Counted from the stretch's first letter, positions 17,078 through 25,616 are shown. The stretch: 64,000 nt of DNA from Clostridiales bacterium (GCA_017545245.1 JAFWPB010000056.1:38383-102382), one strand, 5' to 3'. Translations and numbers: made by a program. Notes: generated by a model from the sequence alone, not told the origin.

Positions 17078-17557
17078 ATGGCAATTGCTAAAGGAATCAA
17101 AATCATAGCGGAGAATCGCAAAGCATTTCATGACTATATCATTGAAGAGAAATATGAAGCAGGTATCGTACTTTCCGGAACCGAAGTAAAATCGCTTCGT
17201 GCCGGTAAGGTGAATCTGAAAGATAGTTATGTGCAGTGTAAAGAAGGGGAGATCTGGCTGATCGGCGTCCATATCAGTCCTTATGATCATGGAAACCGTT
17301 ACAATCTCGACCCGATGCGCACCAGAAAGCTTTTGATGCACAAAAATGAGATCATCAAGCTTTATTCGACAGTCAAGCAGGACGGCCTGACCATGGTTCC
17401 GACCAAGTGCTATTTCAAGGATGGAAAAGTAAAATTCGAAATCGGTTTGGCACGAGGTAAGAAGAATTACGACAAGCGTGACTCTGCTGCAGAGAAAACG
17501 GCAAAGAGAGATATTGACCGCGCGATTAAAAATCAAAAAAAGAATTCGGATTATTGA
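17078..17557 (+). CDS. smpB: SsrA-binding protein SmpB
   Basis: SmpB binds tmRNA and brings it to stalled ribosomes. The 159-residue protein has N-R-K-A-F-H-D-Y-I-I, GTEVKSLRAGKVNLKDSY, and the C-terminal RGKKNYDKRDSAAEKTAKRDIDR-type basic tail that enters the mRNA channel. AGGAGG lies just before ATG 17078. No tmRNA gene is visible nearby. Confidence 0.96.
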   Translation: MAIAKGIKIIAENRKAFHDYIIEEKYEAGIVLSGTEVKSLRAGKVNLKDSYVQCKEGEIWLIGVHISPYDHGNRYNLDPMRTRKLLMHKNEIIKLYSTVKQDGLTMVPTKCYFKDGKVKFEIGLARGKKNYDKRDSAAEKTAKRDIDRAIKNQKKNSDY

Positions 17558-17573
17558 TTATTCGCTAAATATT

Positions 17574-17602
17574 TTGAGTATATCGGATAAATGTAGTATA
17601 CT
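17574..17602 (+). promoter_or_regulatory. Promoter for the VanZ-like gene
   Basis: TTGAGT (17574-17579), 17 bp, TATACT (17597-17602), 31 bp before the start codon. Confidence 0.65.
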
Positions 17603-17632
17603 TGATGTGAAATTAGCGGAGGGACGTATTTC

Positions 17633-18208
17633 ATGGGTTTGGATCAGAAAAAACAGAAGGTGGTTTTTCATCCACTATATTTTTTGTTTTCCATTGTCAT
17701 GTGGATCTTGGTAGTTTCCTGGATGATCGTGATCTTTTCCTTGTCGTCTGAAACAGGTGATGTGTCCGCTGTCCGCTCTCAGGATCTTGTATCCATGCTG
17801 AATTCCAGTTTGAAGTTGTATTTGAGCGAAGCTTTTGTCAGAAAAGTGGCGCATGTCATCGAGTTCCTGGTATTGTCGATCCTGGCTTATATTGCCATGT
17901 TTGCGACAAAACATATTCAGTCTGATGTTTCATGGAATACATCCAAGCTGATCCAGATGAAGAGCGATAATGAAGTGTACATTGCATTTGCTCTCTGGGT
18001 CACGGCATTATCTTCCGTTGCGGATGAGTATCACCAGATATTCGTATCCGGCCGAAGCGCCAGCTTTTTCGATGTATTTCTCGATATGTCCGGTGCCATC
18101 GTTCTTATGGTGATCATCCGTGTTGTTGTATCGATCCGGGTCATCGTCAAGAACCGTAAGAGTCTTGTTGATCTTACCGGATCGGATAATTCTTTGGAGG
18201 GATTCTAA
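17633..18208 (+). CDS. VanZ-like family membrane protein
   Basis: A 191-residue protein with four predicted TM segments. VanZ-family hallmarks: WMIVIFSLSSETG early, KVAHVIEFLVLSILAYI in the middle, and SSVADEYHQIFVSGRSASFFDVFLDMSGAI in the last third, with the conserved D-E-x-x-Q and D-v-x-x-N/D-x-x-G pattern. VanZ gives low teicoplanin resistance in enterococci and homologues are linked to lipid or envelope effects; the substrate is unsettled. No van resistance genes are nearby, so this is likely a housekeeping paralog. The next gene begins immediately after its stop. Confidence 0.82.
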   Translation: MGLDQKKQKVVFHPLYFLFSIVMWILVVSWMIVIFSLSSETGDVSAVRSQDLVSMLNSSLKLYLSEAFVRKVAHVIEFLVLSILAYIAMFATKHIQSDVSWNTSKLIQMKSDNEVYIAFALWVTALSSVADEYHQIFVSGRSASFFDVFLDMSGAIVLMVIIRVVVSIRVIVKNRKSLVDLTGSDNSLEGF

Positions 18209-18565
18209 ATGGGCATTTTTGATAGACGTAAAGAAAAAGAGAAGGATAAGAAGGATTCCCCGGAATGGCTTCGTGCTTATATGCCGTCCTATTCATTTAT
18301 CACGGATAAAGGCGGAAATCCTTGTGGAGCATTTGCTCTGAATGAGGGTGTAGCCGCACGCTTCCCGAAGAAGCCGGGTGATTTCTATGAAGAAACACCT
18401 AAGTTTATCATGATCGTAGTTAGTTCGACAGATAAGAAGATCATTGGTGAACTGGATTACGATAAGGCCATCAAGCAGCTCGACAAGTATAAGACTGACG
18501 AGACGAAGGACGAGATCCTTATTCGTGAATTGACGTATCAGGAAATCAGGGAATTATTGAAATAA
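18209..18565 (+). CDS. Small hypothetical protein
   Basis: 118 residues; not a family I recognise. A strongly basic N-terminus (MGIFDRRKEKEKDKKDSPEW) is followed by a compact alpha/beta-like segment (AYMPSYSFITDKGGNPCGAFALNEG; KFIMIVVSSTDKKIIGELDYDKAIKQLDKY) and ends in helical ELTYQEIRELLK. No TM segment or signal peptide. The ATG directly abuts the VanZ stop, so it is translated from the same mRNA. The transcript runs into the palindromic repeat array. Confidence 0.65.
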   Translation: MGIFDRRKEKEKDKKDSPEWLRAYMPSYSFITDKGGNPCGAFALNEGVAARFPKKPGDFYEETPKFIMIVVSSTDKKIIGELDYDKAIKQLDKYKTDETKDEILIRELTYQEIRELLK

Positions 18566-18600
18566 TTTTCCCTAGTTATTCAGTCAAGCAATAGCGTAGA

Positions 18601-18823
18601 TAAGTCGGAAATTTGCAAATCGCGAAAAACGACTTACAATTTGCGCTAATTAGCAATTCTTTTTTTGATAAAGTAAGTCGGAAAACAGCATTTTATGAAT
18701 TCCGACTTAAAAGCACTGAAAAACAGGGCAAAAAGTAAGTCGGAAAACGGCTTTTTCCATTTTCCGACTTATGTGGCTTCGAAAATGTAAGTCGCAAACG
18801 TTCAAATCTGGATTTCCGACTTA
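18601..18823. repeat. Array of four 36-bp inverted-repeat units (TAAGTCGG ... CCGACTTA)
   Basis: Four units of exactly 36 bp lie at 18601-18636, 18674-18709, 18736-18771 and 18788-18823. Each starts TAAGTCG(G) and ends (C)CGACTTA, half-site to half-site distance 28 bp; in unit 3 the arms extend to 12 bp (TAAGTCGGAAAA). The inner 12-20 bp differ between units, so the conserved part is the palindrome and its length. Gaps are 37, 26 and 16 bp. The first gap carries AATTCTTTTTTT, the second CACTGAAAAACAGG. A second copy with matching spacers is at the window end. It fills the 344-bp convergent gap 18566-18909, in which I see no gene. Confidence 0.9.
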
Positions 18824-18851
18824 AACGCTTCCCAAAGTCTTCTTAAATAAC

Positions 18852-18882
18852 GGGAACTGCCTCATTATTGTGAGACAGTCCC
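18852..18882 (-). terminator. Terminator of the DUF3048 lipoprotein gene
   Basis: GGGAACTGCCTCA and TGAGACAGTCCC arms around a 7-nt loop, 28 bp past the stop on the minus strand, with a weak T-rich tail (TTATTT). Confidence 0.6.
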
Positions 18883-18909
18883 TTTAGTGCATTCAAGCGA
18901 GATTAATGT

Positions 18910-20124
18910 TTAAGACCAAGTAGTCTTTTCCTTGAGATCCTGATCTACAACGCATACATAAGATTTACCTGCGTTGACTTCGATCTCTTTACCATTCTCG
19001 TCCATGACCTTGATCTGATCCATCGGGTTTGGCTTTTCCCATTTGATCTTGATCATCTTGCCGTTAGATACATAGTAACCTTCACCGCCACGGTCAAAAT
19101 AAAAATCCAGGTGGCCGGCGCCATCGTTTCTGTTTTGTACATCAGCAAAGATTACGAAAACGTTCTTGAAGTGAAGCTGTTCGTTTGCAGACTGGTCCAT
19201 TTGAGGCGTGTCGCCGTATTCACTCTTGTAATAGCACTTGTCCTTATCATTAAAGACAAAGTGTGCGTCCGGATTGAGTGTAGAGAAATAGACCGTGAGA
19301 TCCTTACAATCAGTAGCTCCTGTCATGGCAGCTTTTCCATCTGGTACGAAGTTAAAGAGCATCTTCTGGTCTGTTTCTGTGCGGATACCGAGTGTGCTTA
19401 CTGCACGCTGGATCTGTTCGCCATTGGTTACTGCACAGTTCAGCATTGCACGTCCATCCTCTTTCTTCCAGTGCAGACAACGCCATGAGAACTTGTTACC
19501 ATTCAAAGTTATCTTGCCATCGATATCGGCCTGCCAGCCTGCATCGTAAGCATTCATGTCGATATGGTCGATGTTGTAGTCCTTGAAATAGCCAGGGAAC
19601 TTCGTCGGGTCTGCGCCCCAGTGTACGAAGATCGAGTCAGAACCGGATGCCAGGTCAGCAGCAACAACACGTGCGCTACGGAAAGAACCGATAACCGGGA
19701 TCTTTGTGACATCAGGGAATACGCAGAGAAGTCTGGTTACGTCTTCAACCTTGTACTCATAAATAACGTCTGCGAAAATAGTACCCTTGGAAGGTGTAGC
19801 CTCTTTAAGGTTACTGATTGTTGTGGCAATAGAACGCTTTCCAACGTTTGCCGGATCCATATCCTGAATACCGGTCAATGGGTCAAGTGCCATGTTGTTG
19901 TTCGGATCGATCAATGGATTCGCGGAATCTGCCTTTAGGCTTTCGTCTGTGGTAGCGGCGGTTGTCTCCGATTCCTGACTTGCCTCGGCTGTGGTCTCGC
20001 TTGTTGTTGTTGCAACTGTTGTTGTGGTAGCTGTAGTCGTTTCCTTGTCACCAGAACAAGCAGCCATTGATGTTGTTAATAACATCGCACCTGCAACTAG
20101 AGATGCAAATTTCTTTAGTTTCAT
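18910..20124 (-). CDS. DUF3048 (YerB-like) lipoprotein
   Basis: A 404-residue surface lipoprotein. The signal peptide ends in a lipobox SMAAC with lipid-modified Cys23, followed by a Thr/Ser-rich linker (about 25-60) and a DUF3048 domain, recognised from PLTGIQDMDPANVGKRSIATTISN, DVIYEYKVEDVTRLLCVF, PVIGSFRSARVVAADLASG and the later FYFDRGGEGYYVSNGKMIKIKWEK. YerB-type proteins are envelope lipoproteins of unknown mechanism. AAGGAGAG precedes the start. It is divergent from the LCP gene and ends at a terminator beside the palindromic array. Confidence 0.87.
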   Translation of the reverse strand: MKLKKFASLVAGAMLLTTSMAACSGDKETTTATTTTVATTTSETTAEASQESETTAATTDESLKADSANPLIDPNNNMALDPLTGIQDMDPANVGKRSIATTISNLKEATPSKGTIFADVIYEYKVEDVTRLLCVFPDVTKIPVIGSFRSARVVAADLASGSDSIFVHWGADPTKFPGYFKDYNIDHIDMNAYDAGWQADIDGKITLNGNKFSWRCLHWKKEDGRAMLNCAVTNGEQIQRAVSTLGIRTETDQKMLFNFVPDGKAAMTGATDCKDLTVYFSTLNPDAHFVFNDKDKCYYKSEYGDTPQMDQSANEQLHFKNVFVIFADVQNRNDGAGHLDFYFDRGGEGYYVSNGKMIKIKWEKPNPMDQIKVMDENGKEIEVNAGKSYVCVVDQDLKEKTTWS

Positions 20125-20153
20125 TTTTTCTCTCCTTTGTTTTGATTCCCTTT

Positions 20154-20159
20154 ATTATA
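20154..20159 (-). promoter_or_regulatory. -10 element for the DUF3048 gene
   Basis: A perfect TATAAT on the minus strand, 29 bp upstream of the start codon; the -35 is weak. Confidence 0.45.
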
Positions 20160-20186
20160 ACACAATAAATCGTGAGCATTATTACA

Positions 20187-20215
20187 TTGAAATATCATTC
20201 GAAATCAGGTACTAT
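20187..20215 (+). promoter_or_regulatory. Promoter for the LCP / PP2C-like operon
   Basis: TTGAAA (20187-20192), 17 bp, TACTAT (20210-20215), 26 bp before the LCP start. Confidence 0.65.
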
Positions 20216-20241
20216 TATGCAAGGTTAGAAAGTGAGCAGGT

Positions 20242-21378
20242 ATGTCTGTTAATGGATATAACAATTCTTCATATCAAAGAGGGTCCGGAAATAGCAATAG
20301 CCGATCTTCCGGGCGTAATCTCCGTCGGCTCTTTTTACGTTTACTGATCTATATGCTTTGTGCGGTGCTGGGCCTGGGAACAGGCGTAGTTTTATATGTT
20401 TATAAACTTATGGGCGCCGTCGGTTTCGTAAATACTCCATTTGTAACAAACAGACAATACGAAACGATTGACTTTGCCAATCTTGATAATGTGGACCTGA
20501 ATTCCGGAAATGTTGTTTCGAACTGGTCGGAAGGCGGCCATACAAAGGTGTATGTCAACGAGAACTATCCAATCAAGAAAGTTTCCCAGAAAGATTCGAA
20601 AGTCGAGAATGTCCTGGTTTTCGGTATCGACTCCCGTGGTACGAATGACGTAACATGCCGTGCAGATGCCATCCTGGTCGTTTCCATCGACCATCGTTCC
20701 GATAAGATCAAGTTGATCTCTTTGATGCGTGATACCGGCGTAAAGATCGAGGGTCGTTCTTCCGTGGATAAACTGACGCATTCTTACGCGTATGGCGGTG
20801 TAGGACTTTTGATCAATACGATCAATGATAATTTCGGACTGGATATCCAGAGATTTGTCATGCTTGATTTCGGAAGCTCTTCAAAGCTCGTCGATCTTGT
20901 AGGCGGCGTGGAAATCGAAGTCACGGCAAGCGAAGTTAAATATGCTAATCATAGTATTAATGAAGAAAATATGCTTCTTGGTACCAATGTTCCGCTTCTT
21001 ACCCATGAAGGAAAGCAGGTCTTAAACGGTGTACAGGCGACTTCCTGGGCGAGAATCCGTAAACTCGATTCGGATTATGTCCGCTCCAGCCGTCAGCGTA
21101 CACTTGCGATTGCCATGATGCAGAAAGTCGGCGATCTGGGACGTCTTGAGCAGACTGCGCTTCTTGAGGATGCGGCAGGCATGTTCGAAACGAATATGAA
21201 TATGCTCGATATGATGCGTATCGCTCTTTCTGCGATCGAGGTATTAGGTACGATCGATGAATACCGTGCTCCTGCAGATGGCATGTTTACGGTTCAGCAG
21301 GATCCTTGGATCATGTTTGTAGATTGGGATGCACAGCTTGCCGATCTACACGAATTTATCTGGGGAGGTTCCAAATGA
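20242..21378 (+). CDS. LytR-CpsA-Psr (LCP) family cell-wall polymer ligase
   Basis: LCP proteins attach teichoic acids or capsule to peptidoglycan at the outer membrane face. The 378-residue protein has a short cytoplasmic Ser/Arg-rich N-terminus, one TM helix (about 31-55), and the LCP domain: VLVFGIDSRGTNDVTCRADAIL, KLISLMRDTGVKI, THSYAYGG, FVMLDFGSSSKLVDLVGGVEIEV, LTHEGKQVLNGVQATSWARIRKLDSDYVRSSRQR. The conserved Asp/Arg residues that bind pyrophosphate are present. Its stop overlaps the PP2C-like gene as ATGA, so the two are coupled. Confidence 0.93.
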   Translation: MSVNGYNNSSYQRGSGNSNSRSSGRNLRRLFLRLLIYMLCAVLGLGTGVVLYVYKLMGAVGFVNTPFVTNRQYETIDFANLDNVDLNSGNVVSNWSEGGHTKVYVNENYPIKKVSQKDSKVENVLVFGIDSRGTNDVTCRADAILVVSIDHRSDKIKLISLMRDTGVKIEGRSSVDKLTHSYAYGGVGLLINTINDNFGLDIQRFVMLDFGSSSKLVDLVGGVEIEVTASEVKYANHSINEENMLLGTNVPLLTHEGKQVLNGVQATSWARIRKLDSDYVRSSRQRTLAIAMMQKVGDLGRLEQTALLEDAAGMFETNMNMLDMMRIALSAIEVLGTIDEYRAPADGMFTVQQDPWIMFVDWDAQLADLHEFIWGGSK

Positions 21379-22949
21379 GTAAGACTTCATCTGCCGCTGT
21401 TTGCGAGACCAACCAGATCCAGGGAATGAATCAGGAGAATGTGTTCTTCCATAGTCTTTTCCGCCTTCCGGACGACTTCCAGAATACTTTTGTCCGTTCT
21501 GCAAAATCGACTTCGCCGATCCAGATCTGTGCAGTTCTTTCCGCGCAGGGAGAAGATACGCTTTCAGCCATGACCATGCAGGAGATGCTTAAGCAGCTCC
21601 AGAAAATCGCAGGACAGACACAGCTCAAGACCGTGCTGGATTACGACAGTTTCGTGCATTCGGTCATTACGACTTTGAATAATGTTGTATGTCAATCTTC
21701 CGTGAGCCACAGCGGTGCCAAAGTCAAGGTATCGATGTCGATGGCGATCTTGGAAGGGGACACACTCCGCTTGCTGAATATTGGTAATACGCGTGTATGG
21801 TTGTTCCGCCAGGGAAAGATGATCTCATTGACGGAAAGTCAGACTGTGGCGCATCGTTATGTCCAGATGGGTGCTATTCCAAAAGAAGCGGAGTTTACCC
21901 ATGAAGGCAAGAATGAATTGACGCAGTATCTCGGCCGTTTCCCGCAGGACGGGGAAGTGATGCCGGATAAGAATGTGCATCTTAAGCTCCAGGATGGAGA
22001 TGAGATCATCATGCTGGGTACAGGCCTGGATCAGAACATCGAGCCGTCCAAGCTGGGTATGGTGATTTCCAAGCCATCAGTTCCGGAAACCAAGGCATCG
22101 GATCTTGTTGACCTGGGTGTCCAGAACGATGTGAAGTATGGTCTGACAGCCGTTGTTATCCGTGTTGAGAGTACCTTGATCCTGCCTGGTGACGCAGATT
22201 TTGAGCCATCCAGTGTCAATAACAGTGTGGTCGTATCTGCTCCTGCTGCGAGTGCATATAAGGAATTCGACAAGACCACCAATGTTTCCGATGCGACTGT
22301 TCAGGCTCCGCCGATCCATGCGGAAGAAAAACCGGCAGATGAGTCTTTTTCCGATACGAACCGCTTCACAGATTTCCATGAAGAGCAGAATTCTTCTTCT
22401 GATGACGAAGAGGAAGACGAGGAATATGAGGAAGACGACGAGAACGAATACGAAGAGGATGAGTACGATGAGGACGATGAGGAGGAAGCTCCGGCCGTTC
22501 CCCGCAAAGTAAAGAAAGAAAAGAAGAAATCGAAGAGCAGCTGGCGTCGTGTGGCGTTGACCGCGCTTTTGGTATTCCTGATCTTTGGCTTGATCGGTTA
22601 TGGCGGAATGTACCTTCTTTTCCATATTGGTCACTGGACCGGAAATCTGAAGAGCCCTACAGAAACGACCGTTGCTTCCGGAGAGATCCAGGAAGGCCAG
22701 GTCGTCTATGCCAAGGCAGATAAGCTTTCCCTCTATGTGGAAGAGTCGCTGGACAGCCAGACTGTAGATACGCTTGTAAAAGGCGAAGCGCTGACGCTTC
22801 TTGCGATGAACGATAATTTTGCGAAGGTCAAGAAAGAGAATGGCCTTATGGGTTATGTTCCGAAAGACATGATCCTCTTCGAAGACCCGACGATCGGTGT
22901 GGCAGACAGCAGCGAATACATCGATCCGACACCGGTTCCACAGGCATAA
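21375..22949 (+). CDS. PP2C-fold pseudophosphatase with TM helix and extracytoplasmic SH3 domain
   Basis: 524 residues. Residues 1-265 align with bacterial PP2C phosphatases, but every metal-ligand motif is altered: N-Q-E-N (19-22) for NxD, S-A-Q-G-E (56-60) for DGMGG, G-N-T-R (137-140) for GDSR, G-T-G-L (215-218) for SDGL, and the final DN is Y-G (255-256). Then come a linker, an Asp/Glu run (341-371), a basic patch (378-392), one TM helix (393-417) and an SH3-like domain (about 443-500, GYVPKDMI). The likely role is a scaffold or sensor linking cytoplasm to wall. ATGA overlap with the LCP gene supports an envelope role. Start at 21375 after GGGGAGG. Confidence 0.78.
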   Translation: MSKTSSAAVCETNQIQGMNQENVFFHSLFRLPDDFQNTFVRSAKSTSPIQICAVLSAQGEDTLSAMTMQEMLKQLQKIAGQTQLKTVLDYDSFVHSVITTLNNVVCQSSVSHSGAKVKVSMSMAILEGDTLRLLNIGNTRVWLFRQGKMISLTESQTVAHRYVQMGAIPKEAEFTHEGKNELTQYLGRFPQDGEVMPDKNVHLKLQDGDEIIMLGTGLDQNIEPSKLGMVISKPSVPETKASDLVDLGVQNDVKYGLTAVVIRVESTLILPGDADFEPSSVNNSVVVSAPAASAYKEFDKTTNVSDATVQAPPIHAEEKPADESFSDTNRFTDFHEEQNSSSDDEEEDEEYEEDDENEYEEDEYDEDDEEEAPAVPRKVKKEKKKSKSSWRRVALTALLVFLIFGLIGYGGMYLLFHIGHWTGNLKSPTETTVASGEIQEGQVVYAKADKLSLYVEESLDSQTVDTLVKGEALTLLAMNDNFAKVKKENGLMGYVPKDMILFEDPTIGVADSSEYIDPTPVPQA

Positions 22950-22968
22950 TAGTCCTAAAAAAAGAAGT

Positions 22969-24132
22969 TTAATCTTTCCCGGATCTATGAAGGGGATAGG
23001 ATTTCATGTCCTCAATATTGAATTCTTCCTGAAGTGGAAGATTTGTTTCCGTCTTCAAAAGCACTGACTTATAGAATCCGAGCACCATGTCGACGGAAAG
23101 ATATCCGGAGCGGCCGTCTGCGATCGGCTGCTTTTTCTCCGTGATGGCCTGATACAGGTCACAGTAGATGCCGTAATGCGGATTTTTTGCAACCGCGATC
23201 AGATACGAAAGACCATATCGCTTGATGTATTTTCTCAGGTATTTGAATGCGAGATTCTTTCCCTTGGCATTGTTGATGGAATAGGATGGCTTTCCTTTCC
23301 GGAGTGCGATCCGGATGCAGGCTTTTTCTGCGTTAATGAAGAAACTGGCTTCGTGGTCGTTCGGGAAGGTGGCAGTAGTACCTTCGACCTGGCATAATGC
23401 GCCGTTACCAAAGGTAAATACGCCGAGCGCCGTATCTTCGGCTTCCATCTCACGGAAGCGGTTGGCGATCATGCCATTTACGCTTACGGCCTCTGTATTC
23501 ATGAGATAGCACATCAGATCAAGAGCATGGACAGTCTGATTCATCAACGCACCGCCGTCGCTTTTCCATGTGCCACGCCATGCGGCCTGCTTATAGTATT
23601 CGTCTTCATGACCCCAGCGGACGATGACGGAACCGTGACCGACTTTGCCGAATGTACCGGCTGCCATATCTTCGTGAAGGAGATTGACGATTGGGAAATA
23701 ACGGTAAATATGTCCCAAAGCGATCTTCCTGCCCTGGCTTTCGGCCAGCTCATATAACTCCTTAGACAGGGTATTGCTCATGGTCATCGGCTTTTCCAAA
23801 AGAATGTTAGCTCCGGCAAGAAGGCAGTCTTTGGCAACCTGATAATGCATGCCGGATGGAACGGTAATGGCGACAATATCCGGGTGAATGTCCGAAAGCA
23901 TGTCCTGATAATTCAGATAACTCTTCATGGTGGACTTGATCTCAGAAAGCTTCTTGCCCTTAAGTTTGGCGCCGGAAAGCAGGTGAGACGGCGCATCCGG
24001 GTTCGTGTCGACAAGTGCGCACAAAGTGATGCGGTCACTTAATTTGGAAAGGGCCTTGATGTGCTTGATGCTGACACGGCCACATCCGATAATGGCCGCT
24101 TTCAGTTTGTTTTCTTGAGGCTTGGTACTCAT
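22969..24132 (-). CDS. Gfo/Idh/MocA family NAD(P)-dependent oxidoreductase
   Basis: A 387-residue sugar-type dehydrogenase. The N-terminal Rossmann domain shows KAAIIGCGRVSIKHIKAL and LCALVDTNPDA; the substrate-domain signature LLEKPMTMS (E-K-P) is at about 125, and GHIYRYFP and the MNQTVHALDLMCYLM helix hold the usual catalytic Lys/His region. The substrate is probably a sugar, inositol or nucleotide sugar and cannot be named. The start at 24132 is chosen because an upstream in-frame ATG has no ribosome site and adds unrelated residues. It converges with the PP2C-like gene, 19 bp apart. Confidence 0.88.
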   Translation of the reverse strand: MSTKPQENKLKAAIIGCGRVSIKHIKALSKLSDRITLCALVDTNPDAPSHLLSGAKLKGKKLSEIKSTMKSYLNYQDMLSDIHPDIVAITVPSGMHYQVAKDCLLAGANILLEKPMTMSNTLSKELYELAESQGRKIALGHIYRYFPIVNLLHEDMAAGTFGKVGHGSVIVRWGHEDEYYKQAAWRGTWKSDGGALMNQTVHALDLMCYLMNTEAVSVNGMIANRFREMEAEDTALGVFTFGNGALCQVEGTTATFPNDHEASFFINAEKACIRIALRKGKPSYSINNAKGKNLAFKYLRKYIKRYGLSYLIAVAKNPHYGIYCDLYQAITEKKQPIADGRSGYLSVDMVLGFYKSVLLKTETNLPLQEEFNIEDMKSYPLHRSGKD

Positions 24133-24236
24133 AAATAATGCCTGCTTTCTTAAGATACAACGATATTCTACCATATTGAGCAATGGGGAGAATAAAAATG
24201 ATAGAATAATATTAGTTTGGAAGGGAGGATCAGCCT

Positions 24237-25562
24237 ATGAATATGTTGGAATTGATCGAGAAAAAACGTGATGGCGGTGTGCTTACCGAAAATGAGATCC
24301 AGTTCTTTGTGGACGGCGTAACCGATAAAAGCATTCCGGATTACCAGATTTCAGCTTTCCTTATGGCTGTTTTGTGGCGGGGAATGACGGATGAAGAAAC
24401 GACACAGCTTACCCTGGCCATGTCCCGCTCCGGTGAAATCTGCGATCTTTCCGCGATACCCGGAATCAAGGTGGACAAGCACAGCACGGGCGGTGTAGGC
24501 GACAAAGTCACTCCCATATTGCTTCCGATCGTCAGTTCTTTTGGCATACCATGCGTGAAACTATCCGGCAGAGGACTCGGTTTCACAGGTGGAACGATCG
24601 ATAAATTCGAGTCGATTGAGGGATTTAGGACCAGTATCGATCCAAGTGAATTCCCGGGTAAGATCCAGAAATGCGGCATGCTTTTAGGCGGCCAGACTGA
24701 GGGCCTGGCGACCTGTGATAAATATCTCTATGCACTTCGTGATGTGACAGGAACGGTGCCATCGATTCCTTTGATCGCGTCCAGCATCATGAGCAAAAAA
24801 ATCGCGGGCGGCGCGGATGCGATCGTGCTCGATATCACCTGCGGCAGCGGTGCTTTTATGAAGGATCAGGCGTCGGCGCGTGAACTTGCGCGTCAGATGA
24901 TTGCGATCGGAAAGCTTGCCGGAAAGCCTGTTTCCTGTGTTTTAACGTCGATGGAACAGCCTCTGGGCGACCGTGTCGGAAATATCCTTGAGATGCAGGA
25001 AGTGTTTGATGCTTTGTCTGGAAAAGCACTGGCGGACGTGGAGGAGGTCGTTCTGGCGATGGCGTCGGAGATGCTGCGGCATACAGATGTCGGCAAGGAC
25101 AAGTCTTCGGATGAACTGATCGATATGTGCCGCGAGAAACTGAATAACGGGGAAGCGCTCGCTAAGTTCCAGGAGCTGATCCTTTCGCAGGGCGGCCAGC
25201 TGGATTCGTCTGGTTCTCCGATCTTTGTGGATGAACCTTTTGAAGTCATGAAAGATTACGCCACGGATGATGGCTATGTGACACGCTGCGATGCGCTTTC
25301 TGTCGGGGAAGCTTCCTGCCTTCTCGGTGCAGGCAGAATGGAAAAGACCGACGTGATCGATATGGGCGCCGGAATCAGGCTGTATAAGAAAGTCGGCGAT
25401 CCGGTCAAGAGAGGAGATCCGCTGTATTCACTGTATACGGGTTCGAAGAACGTGGTTGGTGAAGAGCGCATCGATGAAGCTCTGTATAAGATGGAAAGTG
25501 CTTTTGCCATAGGAAAAGAGCCGGCTTCGAAGATCGTGGATGTCATTGATGTGATTTCATGA
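24237..25562 (+). CDS. pdp: Pyrimidine-nucleoside phosphorylase
   Basis: Cleaves uridine/thymidine with phosphate to base and (deoxy)ribose-1-phosphate for salvage. The 441-residue protein has the N-terminal helical domain and the signature VDKHSTGGVGDKVTPILLPIVSSFGIPCVKLSGRGLGFTGGT-type region, given here only by its key parts KHSTGGVGDK and SGRGLGHTGGT-like SGRGLGFTGGT, with SSIMSKKIA following. Length and the single-enzyme context fit Pdp of Bacillota; thymidine phosphorylase (DeoA) is the alternative. GGGAGG lies 8 nt before the start. The SOS promoter of ruvC begins just after its stop. Confidence 0.93.
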   Translation: MNMLELIEKKRDGGVLTENEIQFFVDGVTDKSIPDYQISAFLMAVLWRGMTDEETTQLTLAMSRSGEICDLSAIPGIKVDKHSTGGVGDKVTPILLPIVSSFGIPCVKLSGRGLGFTGGTIDKFESIEGFRTSIDPSEFPGKIQKCGMLLGGQTEGLATCDKYLYALRDVTGTVPSIPLIASSIMSKKIAGGADAIVLDITCGSGAFMKDQASARELARQMIAIGKLAGKPVSCVLTSMEQPLGDRVGNILEMQEVFDALSGKALADVEEVVLAMASEMLRHTDVGKDKSSDELIDMCREKLNNGEALAKFQELILSQGGQLDSSGSPIFVDEPFEVMKDYATDDGYVTRCDALSVGEASCLLGAGRMEKTDVIDMGAGIRLYKKVGDPVKRGDPLYSLYTGSKNVVGEERIDEALYKMESAFAIGKEPASKIVDVIDVIS

Positions 25563-25569
25563 ACACTTC

Positions 25570-25616
25570 TTGCACCTGCTCTCAATGATTGTTATAATCA
25601 ATGAGAACGAATGTTC
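25570..25616 (+). promoter_or_regulatory. SOS promoter of ruvCAB: sigma-A promoter with LexA box
   Basis: TTGCAC (25570-25575), 17 bp, TATAAT (25593-25598). Seven bases downstream, over the expected transcription start, lies GAACGAATGTTC (25605-25616), a perfect GAAC-N4-GTTC LexA/DinR box of the Gram-positive type. LexA bound here would block initiation until DNA damage. Confidence 0.88.

Noticed and set aside
17558..17632. tmRNA gene near smpB
   Set aside because: The gap is 75 bp with a promoter; no tRNA-like end or tag reading frame is seen.
18601..18823. CRISPR array, because the units are 36 bp and spaced
   Set aside because: In CRISPR the repeats are near identical and spacers unique. 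Here unit cores vary, spacers are conserved between copies, gap lengths differ (37, 26, 16) and no cas genes are present.
22301..22507. Ser-rich small protein on the minus strand
   Set aside because: It is the complement of the Asp/Glu codon run in the PP2C-like gene; no ribosome site.
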